A stretch of DNA of 64,000 bases from Bacillus coahuilensis m4-4 (GTDB taxonomy: Bacteria; Bacillota; Bacilli; Bacillales; Bacillaceae_K), in the NCBI RefSeq assembly GCF_000171615.1, contig NZ_ABFU01000028.3, forward strand, positions 135,914-199,913, in the 5' to 3' direction. The position numbers were made by a program, and so were the translations under genes. Below the pieces are notes generated by a model. That model was not told where the DNA came from. It did no database searches and was given only the letters and a program-made list of their open reading frames with translations. Positions 33,093 to 42,933 of the stretch are shown one piece after another. The first letter of the stretch is position 1; every line of letters begins with the position of its first letter.

Positions 33093-33524
33093 TATGAATT
33101 GCGAGGTATTGAAGTATTTTAAATAGAGAAGTGAATGGCAGATGTAGGCCGGGCGAAGGGAAGGCGCGAGGCGAGTGAAATTAGGCGCAAGGTTGTTGGA
33201 AAAGAGCGTAGTGGACAAGAAAACAAGCGGGGAGTTGCCAGAGAACCGAGAAGAAAACGCCTGAGAGAGAAAGCCGGGCGTGAGCCGAGTATAATTAAAC
33301 GCAATGACACGAATAATTAGCACAGTGAACAAGAAAGAGCGCGCGAACCTGCCGAAGATCCAACATAAAAGAACCAATCGTGTCGAACTCCAATGCTGAT
33401 GGACAGATAACCCAGTAAAAGTATAGTCTTAACCTATAGGTATCATAAAAGAAATGACACTCAAAATAATACTTGCAGATGCAATTGTTTAATGTTAAGA
33501 TATTGAATAAGGAGGTCAAGTGAT
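33093..33524. other. Long T-poor spacer between pyrE and the MarR gene
   Basis: About 430 bases without a supported gene. From about 33125 to 33380 the plus strand is rich in G and A and poor in T, with GC-rich words such as GGCCGGGCGAAGG, GGCGCGAGGCGAG and GGCGCAAGG. It shares GGCAGATGTAGG (33137-33148) and GGCGCAAG with the spacer after ileS. A 61-codon open frame here lacks a ribosome site and is low-complexity Arg/Lys/Glu. The last 60 bases are ordinary and hold the marR regulatory region. Confidence 0.6.
33473..33484. promoter_or_regulatory. Palindromic operator candidate upstream of marR
   Basis: TTGCAGATGCAA is a perfect inverted repeat (TTGCA-2-TGCAA), 41 bases before the marR ATG. 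Such short palindromes are typical of MarR-family operators, and autoregulation is usual. The assignment is inferred from sequence and position only. Confidence 0.5.
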
Positions 33525-33959
33525 ATGCAAAACTATAACCTCAATGATTCTATATGTTTCGTCATAAACCTTGCGGGTAAAAACATGGTAAACAGTATAG
33601 CTACAAGTTTTAAGCAAGCGGGATATGATATTACGTATGAGCAATGGACAGTTCTTACGCAACTCTGGAATCAAGATGGAAGAACTCAAAATGAAATAGC
33701 ATCGATGACAAGCCGCGATCAAACCTGTACTTCGAGACTTATCGATAACTTAGAAAAACACAATTATTTAACTCGTCAACCAAGTGCAGCGGACCGTCGC
33801 ATAAAAGAAATATATTTAACGGCAAATGGAAAAGAACTTCAAGAGAAGCTGAGTGAAATTGCGCAGCAAACCATCGACCGTGCTACCGTTGGGATTAGTC
33901 CAGCTGAGATGGCGTTATGTAAGGATGTATTAAAAAGAGTCGCTTGTAACCTTGGTTAA
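33525..33959 (+). CDS. MarR-family transcriptional regulator
   Basis: A 144-residue winged-helix repressor type protein. The N-terminal dimerisation helix is DSICFVINLAGKNMVNSIATSF. The DNA-binding part (about residues 35-100) is YDITYEQWTVLTQLWNQDGRTQNEIASMTSRDQTCTSRLIDNLEKHNYLTRQPS in pieces, followed by the wing DRRIKEIYLTANG. Four cysteines are scattered, including one in the recognition region (QTCTSR) and two near the C-terminus. A thiol-sensing role is possible but unproven. ATG at 33525 follows AAGGAGG. The Spx-like gene starts 62 bases downstream, so the two are probably linked. Confidence 0.88.
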   Translation: MQNYNLNDSICFVINLAGKNMVNSIATSFKQAGYDITYEQWTVLTQLWNQDGRTQNEIASMTSRDQTCTSRLIDNLEKHNYLTRQPSAADRRIKEIYLTANGKELQEKLSEIAQQTIDRATVGISPAEMALCKDVLKRVACNLG

Positions 33960-33980
33960 AAATTTTACTTAATACATGCA

Positions 33981-34001
33981 TGTACAACTATTGTTTGTAC
34001 A
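33981..34001. repeat. Inverted repeat between marR and the spx paralogue
   Basis: TGTACAA and TTGTACA, 7-base perfect arms with a 7-base gap, lie about 20 bases upstream of the spx-like TTG. TACATGCATGTA (33973-33984), another palindrome, overlaps its left arm. This may be an operator or part of a promoter; TACAAT at 33998-34003 could be a -10. Confidence 0.4.
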
Positions 34002-34021
34002 ATGTTTAGGAGGTAAAGGAA

Positions 34022-34417
34022 TTGATTAATTTATATATTACACCTAGTTGTGCTTCTTGTCGTAAAGCGAAGGCTTGGTTTGAAGAGCAAGGATTAGAGT
34101 ATAAAGAAATCAATATTTTTAAAGAAGAACTAACGTTAGATGAGTTCAAAGCGATTATTAGAATGACAGAAGACGGTACATCTGAAATTATTTCAGAACG
34201 TTCTAAAGCATTTCAAGAGCTTGGACTTGATATAGAAGATTTAAGCATCACTGAACTTTATGGTGTTGTTCGCGATAATCCAAGTATTTTAAAACGACCG
34301 ATCATTATGGATGAAAAACGATTACAGGTAGGGTTTAATGACGAGGAAATTCGTAGCTTCTTACCTAGAAAAGTGCGTGAATATGAAGTGAGAAGATTGT
34401 TAGATTTAGCAAACTAA
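34022..34417 (+). CDS. Spx/ArsC-family redox regulator (Spx paralogue)
   Basis: A 131-residue member of the Spx family, which binds the RNA polymerase alpha C-terminal domain and reprograms transcription on thiol stress. It has the redox CxxC (Cys10-Ala-Ser-Cys13 in TPSCASCRKAKAW). Gly52 and Arg60, which matter for alpha binding in B. subtilis Spx, are both present (MTEDGTSEIISERSKAF). RPIIMDEKRLQVGFNDEEIRSFLPRKVR is near-identical to Spx. TTG at 34022 follows AGGAGG. The canonical spx is usually near the opp/yjb region, so this is probably a second copy. Clp-mediated turnover signals at the C-terminus (LAN) are retained. Confidence 0.9.
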   Translation: MINLYITPSCASCRKAKAWFEEQGLEYKEINIFKEELTLDEFKAIIRMTEDGTSEIISERSKAFQELGLDIEDLSITELYGVVRDNPSILKRPIIMDEKRLQVGFNDEEIRSFLPRKVREYEVRRLLDLAN

Positions 34418-34420
34418 TCA

Positions 34421-34453
34421 AAAGCTGTCCTTACCAAAAAGGGCAGCTTTTTT
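34421..34453 (+). terminator. Terminator after the spx paralogue
   Basis: AAAGCTGTCCTT pairs with AAGGGCAGCTTT around a short loop, with a T6 tail. It begins four bases after the stop. Confidence 0.88.
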
Positions 34454-34539
34454 ATCTCATCTTATTCGTCACCGGTTTGTCTAGGGGATAAGACTGTATC
34501 ATTTTACATAAAATAGGAGAAATTCTATTTTGGATTGCG

Positions 34540-35049
34540 GTGATGAAGTTGTACCATGCTTTTATTATAACAACAATCATCTTATTTTCTTTGCGAAAAG
34601 GAAATTGGAGAAACTGGAGAGAATATTTACCCACAATGTATTATTTCTCGTTTTTTAATTTGTTTTATCAGTATATTTCTTTTACCATTGATCGAGTGTG
34701 GGAATTGAAAAAGCTCTTTGTCAGCATGTTTGTAACGGATGTGTTGTATACCTTTCTTGTTTATCCTGCTATAGTGGTTATGTTTTTAGGGAATTATTCA
34801 GACAACAGACGAGTACAATTCTATCATTATGCTAAATATATTACGGTATCGATGAGTATTGAAACGCTTGCAGCGAAACTTCATTCTATTGAATACTTTA
34901 ATGGATGGACTATATGGTGGACCTTATTTTTTTATTGTACGATGTTCCCACTTTTGAGACTGCATCATGTTTATCCTTTACGTGCATTAGTAATATCTTT
35001 TGGCTTGATTACTTTTTATCTTTGGAAGTTTGATTTTTCCATTCTCTAG
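34540..35049 (+). CDS. Multi-pass membrane protein, possibly CBO0543 family
   Basis: A 169-residue hydrophobic protein with about five membrane segments (YHAFIITTIILFSL, YYFSFFNLFYQYISF, FVTDVLYTFLVYPAIVVMFLG, WTIWWTLFFYCTMFPLL, ALVISFGLITFYLW). Layout and size resemble the poorly characterised CBO0543-type proteins of spore formers, but I am not certain. No enzymatic motif is visible. The first ATG at 34540 overlaps a plausible RBS only weakly (GGTG); codon two is also ATG. It is followed by the PH-domain-like gene after about 60 bases. Confidence 0.7.
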   Translation: MMKLYHAFIITTIILFSLRKGNWRNWREYLPTMYYFSFFNLFYQYISFTIDRVWELKKLFVSMFVTDVLYTFLVYPAIVVMFLGNYSDNRRVQFYHYAKYITVSMSIETLAAKLHSIEYFNGWTIWWTLFFYCTMFPLLRLHHVYPLRALVISFGLITFYLWKFDFSIL

Positions 35050-35110
35050 GTGTCTAATTTTGAAACCTTACTCACTCATTAGTCGTAAATGTAAGAGAAG
35101 GGGGAATAGT

Positions 35111-35750
35111 GTGTTACAAGTTATTCTTACGGTTGTTTCTTTATTCACAATCTATTTTGCTATCAACTCCATTGTTCACTTAAAAAAGACAATGGTCGCT
35201 TCTAAATCAAGTTACTTCCCAAATGAGCCTGAGATGAAGTCCATTCTCTTTCCTAATGAATGGGAGCAAATGGAGCCTGTGAACGAAAATTCATCCTCTT
35301 ACAAATGGGTCATTAGAGGAAATCTTATTGCGATTGTTGTGACAATCGTGATTTATCTCATTTTGTTAAAGTATGGTCCAGTGAATCTTAGTACTTTACC
35401 ATTATTCTTGTATATCATAACAACAGTTTTTACAGGGTTTAATCTACGAGTACGAAATCTTTATATTGTCGAGCATGGTCTCATTGTAAAAAACAAACTG
35501 TATAATAAAGAAAAGATTTCTTTTATTGAAATAAGAAAAAATAATTAAATGGCATCCTTTATATGGGTTAAGTCAAGAAATAAATAACGGGTACAGAATA
35601 AAGATTGTTAAAAGGCTTTCACTAGCTAGTGATATTGTTGTTATAACTGAAGATAAAGTCCTTGATAGATTTATTAAAGAAGCTAAACGATTGCAGATTA
35701 CAGTTCTTATTCAAGAAGCTGTTGACCAAACAATTAAAAAAGTAAAATAA
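35111..35750 (+). CDS. Membrane protein with bacterial PH-like domain (frameshifted)
   Basis: GTG at 35111 after AAGGGGG opens a protein with two or three membrane segments (VILTVVSLFTIYFAINSIV, NLIAIVVTIVIYLILL, LPLFLYIITTVFTGF). A segment resembling a bacterial PH fold follows (NLYIVEHGLIVKNKLYNKEKISFIEI). The frame breaks in the A6 run 35536-35541. Dropping one A continues RKIIKWHPLYGLSQEINNGYRIKIV, then ITEDKVLDRFIKEAKRL, and stops at 35750; this fits a short bPH domain. Restored length is about 212 residues. Function unknown; it is probably co-transcribed with the preceding membrane gene. Confidence 0.6.
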
Positions 35751-35783
35751 TGTAGATTGCTAGGGTAGAAAAAGGTGTTTCCA

Positions 35784-36089
35784 ATGACAGAATTTACAGA
35801 ACGAACGTTAATGATTATAAGTGAGATTCCTAAGGGAAAAGTCATGACATATGGTCAGGTTGCTTATATGGCTGGAAGCCCAAAAGCGGCTAGACAAGTG
35901 GTGAGAATATTACATAGTATGAGTGAAAAGTATCACTTACCATGGCATCGAGTGGTCAATAAAAAGGGGGAGATTGCTCTCCGGTCTGATGATGCAAAAA
36001 TGGAGCAAATCACACGGTTAGAAGCAGAAGGAATTACCGTTCAACAAGGTGTGATTAACCTAGATGAATTTCAGTGGATGTCAGAGTAA
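35784..36089 (+). CDS. Alkyltransferase-like protein (ATL), DNA-alkylation damage recognition
   Basis: A 101-residue protein of the O6-alkylguanine-DNA alkyltransferase C-terminal family. The active-site motif reads PWHRVV, with Trp in place of the acceptor Cys of PCHRV. It therefore cannot take up alkyl groups and belongs to the ATL class, which binds O6-alkylguanine and hands the lesion to nucleotide excision repair. The helix-turn-helix KVMTYGQVAYMAGSPKAARQVVRIL at about 18-42 is the DNA-binding part. ATG at 35784 is preferred over GTG at 35775, because AAAGG lies 8 bases before it. Confidence 0.88.
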   Translation: MTEFTERTLMIISEIPKGKVMTYGQVAYMAGSPKAARQVVRILHSMSEKYHLPWHRVVNKKGEIALRSDDAKMEQITRLEAEGITVQQGVINLDEFQWMSE

Positions 36090-36090
36090 A

Positions 36091-36176
36091 AAATGCCCCA
36101 TATCGGTAGTAAACCCCAATAGATAGATATTTTACTCTAACTGATTGGGTTTACTGCCAAAAGGGGCATTTTTTAT
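36091..36176. terminator. Compound bidirectional terminator between atl and rqcH
   Basis: Outer arms AAAAATGCCCC and GGGGCATTTTTT and inner arms GTAAACCCCAAT/ATTGGGTTTAC form a long interrupted hairpin with a loop of about 20 bases. The A-rich left and T-rich right flanks suit termination from both sides. The rqcH stop codon lies within the right flank (36173-36175). Confidence 0.7.
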
Positions 36177-37871
36177 GCTTTTAATGCTCGAACTTGGTCA
36201 ATGCTTGGGGTTACGAATACGGTCTGCTGATGATCATAGGTGACAAATCCAGGCTTTGACCCATTTTGGTTTTTTTACATGTTTAATTTTTGTGAAATCA
36301 ACAGGTACTGAACTTGATTCCTTTGCTTTACTAAAATAAGCGGATAGAATGGCTGCTTCTAGGATGGTTTCTTCACTAGGGTCATTGCTCCGGATAACAA
36401 CGTGTGATCCTGGAATATCTTTTGTATGTAACCAAATGTCTTCTCGGTGAGCTAGTTTATTGGTTAGGTAATCATTTTGTTTGTTGTTTTTTCCTACTAA
36501 AATGGTTGTTCCATCAGATGCTCTGTATTCATCTAAGTTTGGTTTTTGCGTACTTTTCTTTTTCTTAGTGAATACCTTTTTTAAATACCCTTCTTCTCTA
36601 AGTTCTTCTCGAATTTCCTCTAAGTCTTGAGTTGATGCGCTTTCTAGTTGTTGGATAAGCGTATCTAAATACTCAATTTCTTCCAATGCTTTCTCAATTT
36701 GTACAGCGACCATTTTCAAGGCTGTTTTACTTTTCTGATACTTAGTGAAATACTTCTGGGCATTATCAGAAGGAGATTTTCGAGGGTCCAAGGTTATGGT
36801 AATGGTGCTCCCATCTTCCTCATAATAATTTACAACGCTAATTTCTTTCATCCCTTGTTTGATTTGATACATGTTGGCTGTTAATAATTCACCATATAAT
36901 TGAAATGTGTCAGCATTGGCAGCTTCTCTTTGTGTATCTTCAAGTTTAGTAATTTTCGTCACATTCTTTTCTCGTTCATTTTTTAGTAATCGTTCTAAAT
37001 CATGACCTTGTTGCTTAACACGATCACGTTCAGCTTTTTGGTCATAAAATCGATCAAGTAATGAACTTAATGAAGGAAACGTTACTACGTCTGAAGCAGT
37101 ATGATTGATTGGGAATGCATAGAAATATTCCTTCTCGTTTACCATTAAACTAGGACTTAGTATATTTTCGTTAAAGTGATGAAGTACTTGAACAAATGAG
37201 GTAGGAACACTGTCACGATTGGCAAGTCCCGCCCAAAAAATAATCTCCTTCGCTAATAGCGGTGACACACCACTATACGCATTAACAATTTGTTTGTCTA
37301 ATTTACCGCTAGTAAAGTCTAACGTACGTAATACATCATCTTTTGTTGCAACAAGTGGATTGTTCTTTTCCTGAGCTGGTGGGTACTTATATGTTTGTCC
37401 TGGTACTATACTACGATAGCTATTTAAGGCAAAAGAAACATGTTTAATACTATCTAAGATCATTCCCCGTTCTTTATCTACTAATATGATATTGCTATGA
37501 CGCCCCATAATTTCAATGATTAACTGCTTATAAGAAATGTCTCCAATTTCATTTCGACCTTTCACTTCCATAATAATCATACGTTCTAGGTCTTTTTGAT
37601 AAATATTTTCAATAATGTATCCCTCAAGATGTTTTCTAAGGAGCATACAAAACATTGGGGGTGTAGTTGGGTTATCGTAACTTTGTTCCGTAAGTTGAAC
37701 GCGTGCATAGCTAGGGTGTGAGGAAAGAAGTAGCTTTTGATTTTTTCCGTTTGCTCGAATGTTGAGTAGTATTTCTAATTTAAAAGGTTGGTGAACTTTA
37801 TTAATTCTACCGCCGATAAGTGGTTGCAATTCATTCACCATGCTTTTTGTAAATAATCCATCAAATGACAT
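36173..37871 (-). CDS. rqcH: Ribosome quality-control factor RqcH (NFACT family, YloA; frameshifted near 3' end)
   Basis: RqcH binds obstructed 50S subunits and directs alanine-tail addition that marks nascent chains for degradation. N-terminal NFACT-N domain: [29 protein letters not shown] coiled coil lies at about residues 280-430, and the NFACT-R domain ([38 protein letters not shown]) is C-terminal. I start at 37871 (MSFDGLF) after AAAGGAAG; the longer open frame adds 14 unrelated residues. In the T4 run 36264-36267 (plus strand) one extra base breaks the end. Without it the protein continues [21 protein letters not shown] to 36173, about 566 residues. Confidence 0.9.
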
Positions 37872-38026
37872 TGTTATTCTTCCTTTATCTATAAGTTTCA
37901 GTTTAATTACCATTGTACTCTAGTCTCGCTTAATATCAAATGAAAAGTCAGAAGCTATCATTTTTTTGGACAAGGCTGAATAGGATGAAGATAGATGAAT
38001 ACTTACGGTTAGTAGGAGGGTATGAG

Positions 38027-40712
38027 ATGAACTTTCATTCCATGGAAGAAAGAGAGATTGAAGCGGGATTAGATACAGACCTTCAAGGGGGTCTCTCAAG
38101 TGGACTCATTGAACAGCGACAAAAGAAGGTAGGATACAACGAATTAGAAGAAGAAGAAAAGCAGTCAGCCATCCTCCTGTTTTTCAGCCAATTTAAGGAC
38201 TTTATGGTTCTGATTTTACTTGCAGCCACCTTAATTTCTGGCCTTTTAGGGGAATACATTGATGCGATTGCGATTATCGCCATTGTACTTGTAAACGGCA
38301 TATTAGGATTTTATCAAGAGCGTAAAGCAGAAAGGTCGCTACAAGCTTTAAAACAGCTATCTGCACCCCAGGTCATGGCACTAAGAAATGGAAAATGGAC
38401 AAGAATCCCTTCTAGAGAAGTAGTTCCAGGAGATGTATTAAAGTTCGAAGCCGGTGACCGAATTGGTGCTGATGTTAGACTCATCCATACCTCTAATCTT
38501 GAAATCGAAGAATCTGCTTTAACAGGGGAAAGTATGCCGGTTCAAAAGAACACAACTCCTATTAAAGAAGGCAATATTAATCTAGGCGATATGCATAATA
38601 TGGCGTTTATGGGGACGCTTGTAACAAGAGGGAATGGTGTTGGAGTTGTTACTCAGATCGGGATGAAGACAGCGATGGGACAAATCGCCAACTTACTTCA
38701 AACGGCTGAAACGATGGAGACACCTCTACAAAGAAGACTCGATCAACTTGGAAAAATCCTCATTGTTGGGGCCTTATTATTAACGCTACTCGTCGTTTTA
38801 CTAGGTGTGCTTCAAGGTCAGGACTTGTATACTATGTTTTTAGCTGGAGTTTCATTAGCGGTAGCAGCTATTCCAGAAGGGCTTCCAGCCATTGTGACGG
38901 TTGCACTATCACTAGGCGTTCAGCGAATGATTAAACAAAAAGCGATTGTCAGAAAGCTTCCGGCAGTTGAAACACTTGGGTGTGCATCTGTTATTTGCTC
39001 TGATAAAACCGGTACGTTAACTCAAAATAAAATGACTGTGACAACTATTTGGACAAGTGGTAAATCCTACACAGTCTCTGGGAATGGGTATGAGCCTGAA
39101 GGGAATTTTTATGAGGGGAAGAGAAATTTGCTCCTTCTGATCATATAAATATTCAACGTTTACTACAATATGGGATGATTTGTAATCATGCAAGTATCCA
39201 TTATCAGGACGATCATTATGTACTAGAGGGGGACCCTACTGAAGGAGCCATGATGGTTGCAGCCATGAAAGCAGGTTTCAGAAAACCAAATGTACTGAAA
39301 GAATACAAAATTCTAAAAGAGTTTCCTTTTGATTCATCAAGAAAAATGATGAGCATGATTGTTGAGCATAGGGGGAAACGATTGCTGGTTACAAAAGGTG
39401 CCCCGGATGTGTTGATACAAAAGTCTGATAGTATTTTATGGGATGGTAAAAAGAAATTTTTATCTAAAAGTGATGAAGTAGAAGTCAACCTAATGATTGA
39501 ACGATTAGGGAGTCAAGCGCTTCGTACGATTGCTGTAGCGTATAGAGAAATTCATGAAAGTGCTAAAGGATATACAGAGGACGAAGTAGAAAAAGACTTC
39601 ACCTTTATAGGTTTACAAGGAATGATGGACCCACCAAGGCAAGAGGTAGAAGGTGCGATTAAAGAATGTAAGGAAGCTGGTATTAAAACAGTCATGATTA
39701 CAGGTGATCATATGATTACAGCTAAAGCGATTGCCCGGAACTTAGGTATCCTTCATGACGGGGATCGTGTAATGGACGGAAAGTCACTTTCTTTATTAGA
39801 CAAAAATGAGCTTGATGAAATGATTGAAGACATTACGGTTTTTGCAAGGGTTACACCCGAGCATAAGCTGACTATTGTAAAATCGTTACAACGTAAGGGT
39901 CATATCGTGGCGATGACAGGCGATGGAGTCAATGATGCACCAGCCATTAAATCGGCAGATATAGGTATTGCAATGGGGATAACAGGAACGGATGTCGCGA
40001 AAGAAGCATCGTCCCTTGTGTTGATGGACGATCATTTTGCGACGATTAAAACAGCGATTATGGAAGGGCGAAACATTTATGAAAACATTCGCAAATTCAT
40101 ACGATATTTACTTGCTTCCAATGTAGGAGAAATACTTGTGATGCTGTTTGCTATGCTTTTAGCCCTTCCTTTACCTCTCGTCCCAATTCAAATTCTTTGG
40201 GTCAATTTAGTTACAGATGGATTACCTGCTATGGCGCTTGGGCTAGACCAGCCGGAAGGAAATGTAATGAAGCAAAAACCTAGACACCCAAGAGAAGGGG
40301 TCTTTGCCAGGGGTTAGGCTGGAAGGTTATATCAAGAGGATTTTTAATTGGAGTGGTAACTCTAGCTGCATTTATGTTGGCTTATTCAAAATATCCAGAT
40401 CAGCTTATATATGCTCAGACCGTTGCATTCGCAACACTAGTTACGGCACAGCTCATTCATGTTTTTGATTGTAGAAGCGAAGTTTCGGTGCTTTCTAGAA
40501 ACCCATTTGAGAATAAGTATTTGGTATGGGCTGTCGTTTCTTCCTTTGTTTTAATGTTTGTTGTCATCTACACGCCATTCTTACAACCTATATTCCATAC
40601 GGTTCCAATTAAGCTGATGGATTGGTTGATGATTATTGGTTTAAGTTCTTTGCCGACATTTTTATTAGCCGGTTCGTTTTTTGCAGGTAAAAAGAAAGAA
40701 ACTATGGTATAA
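38027..40712 (+). CDS. yloB: Calcium-transporting P-type ATPase, SERCA type (YloB; two frameshifts)
   Basis: P2A-type ATPase that exports calcium; in B. subtilis YloB is linked to spore germination and heat resistance. ATG at 38027 ([15 protein letters not shown]) follows AGGAGGG. Motifs include the actuator TGES ([12 protein letters not shown]), [15 protein letters not shown], phosphorylation site CSDKTGT, nucleotide site KGAPDVL, hinge [21 protein letters not shown], and calcium-site helices. Breaks: about 39116-39127 (one base missing) after NFYEGK, and TT at 40314-40315 (one T missing) within VFARGLGWK. Restored length is about 896 residues. Confidence 0.9.
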
Positions 40713-40717
40713 TTCGT

Positions 40718-40748
40718 AAGGTAATAGAGGATTCTCTATTACCTTTTT
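40718..40748 (+). terminator. Terminator after yloB
   Basis: AAGGTAATAGAG pairs with CTCTATTACCTT around GATT, then T-rich. It starts six bases after the stop. Confidence 0.85.
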
Positions 40749-40807
40749 ATTTTTACTGTAAAATATGATAAAGTATAGTATTGTATATTGGATAGGATGT
40801 GATAGCC

Positions 40808-41682
40808 ATGCTTCTTAGTATGACAGGATTTGGTAGGAGTCATAAAGTTTTTGGAGAGTTTTCCATCACAGTAGAAGTAAAGTCCGTGAACCATCGTTTT
40901 CACGAGTGTTACGTTCGCATGCCTAGACAGTTAGTGAAGCTTGAAGATAAATTGAAACGTTTAGTTCAATCATACATAAAACGTGGGAAGGTCGATTTGT
41001 TTGTAACAATTGAAGGCTCCCCACTTGTTAAACAAAAGGTTGAAGTCAATCTAGAGTTAGCTAAAGAATACAGAAATGCTTATCAGAAGTTGAGCAGCGA
41101 ATTGGGGTTACAACATACGATTGATTTGTCTCACTTTCTTATAAAAGAAGATATTATTATGATAAGCGAAATGGAAGAAAATACAGAAATAATAGAAGAG
41201 GCGATCGTAGGAACAACAACTGAAGCATTAAAAGCTCTACTTGTGATGAGAGAAAATGAAGGATTCGGACTTCGAACAGAATTTGAGCGATATTTAACGG
41301 ATATTGAACAGATTCTTCCATCAATTGCTGCGGTCGTCCCAGAAGTACTCCAAACCTATACAGACCGATTAAAGCGAAAATTTTAGAGCACACAAATGGA
41401 ACGCTTGATGAACTTAGAGTGATGACTGAGATTGGAATTATTGCGGATAAGTCTGATATTTCTGAAGAAGTTTCTCGTTTATCTAGTCACATAGAACAGT
41501 TTAGAAGCTCACTAAATGAAAATGGGCCTGTTGGAAGAAAGTTAGACTTTCTTTTACAAGAGATGAACCGTGAAGTCAATACAATCGGTTCAAAATCTAC
41601 AGATACTAGAATTTCATCGAATGTGGTAGAATTAAAGACTATACTAGAGAAAATGCGTGAACAAGCTCAAAATGTACAATGA
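40808..41682 (+). CDS. yloC: YicC/YloC-family endoribonuclease (frameshifted)
   Basis: YicC-family protein of about 291 residues. Members have been shown to cleave RNA with metal dependence and to affect small-RNA decay. The N-terminus MLLSMTGFGRS and VEVKSVNHRFHECYVRMPR are diagnostic, as is the C-terminal EMNREVNTIGSKS...VELKTILEKMREQAQNVQ. One missing A in 41371-41373 breaks the frame between YTDRLK and AKILEHTNGTLDELRVMTEI. Start at ATG 40808; a GTG three codons earlier is possible. It heads the yloC-remA-gmk-rpoZ set. Confidence 0.88.
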
Positions 41683-41741
41683 TGGTCGTTTAAGCTTAGT
41701 TTTATAAGGTCAAACTAGATTTGTTGAATGGGGGAGCCGCT

Positions 41742-42628
<887 letters not shown>

Positions 42629-42847
42629 ATGTTATATCCATCTATTGACGCTTTATTAAATAAAATTGATAGTAAGTACTCTTTGGTAAGTGTGGCTGCG
42701 AAAAGAGCAAGAAGTATGCAAGAAACTAATGATAAAGGAACGCTAGATCGTTTCGTATCACATAAGTACGTTGGAAAAGCGTTAGAAGAGATAAACGCTG
42801 ACACCTTAACTATTGGAAACAAAGAAGATGTAGAAGAACAAAAATAA
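42629..42847 (+). CDS. rpoZ: RNA polymerase omega subunit RpoZ
   Basis: Omega assists assembly and stability of RNA polymerase. The 72-residue protein reads [27 protein letters not shown], the conserved N-terminal half that contacts the beta-prime subunit. [13 protein letters not shown] follows, with an acidic tail. ATG at 42629 directly follows the gmk stop. A terminator comes after. Confidence 0.95.
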   Translation: MLYPSIDALLNKIDSKYSLVSVAAKRARSMQETNDKGTLDRFVSHKYVGKALEEINADTLTIGNKEDVEEQK

Positions 42848-42880
42848 CAACCTAGTCTACTAGGTTGTTATTTCTTTTTT
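42846..42880 (+). terminator. Terminator after rpoZ
   Basis: AACAACCTAG pairs with CTAGGTTGTT around TCTA, followed by ATTTCTTTTTT. Confidence 0.85.
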
Positions 42881-42888
42881 GGTATAAT
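42880..42888 (+). promoter_or_regulatory. Extended -10 promoter for coaBC
   Basis: TGGTATAAT is a consensus extended -10 (TGnTATAAT) just after the rpoZ terminator. No clear -35 is needed for such promoters. It lies about 46 bases upstream of coaBC and could serve the whole coaBC-priA-def-fmt-rsmB-rlmN-prpC-prkC row. Confidence 0.55.
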
Positions 42889-42933
42889 TTGATGTAAGAA
42901 TCAATTTATTGTGAAGAATGAACGGGGGAACGT

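Noticed and set aside
33135-33320. A 61-codon open frame in the spacer after pyrE
   Set aside because: No ribosome site, extreme Arg/Lys/Glu content from the T-poor composition, and no homology I can recognise.
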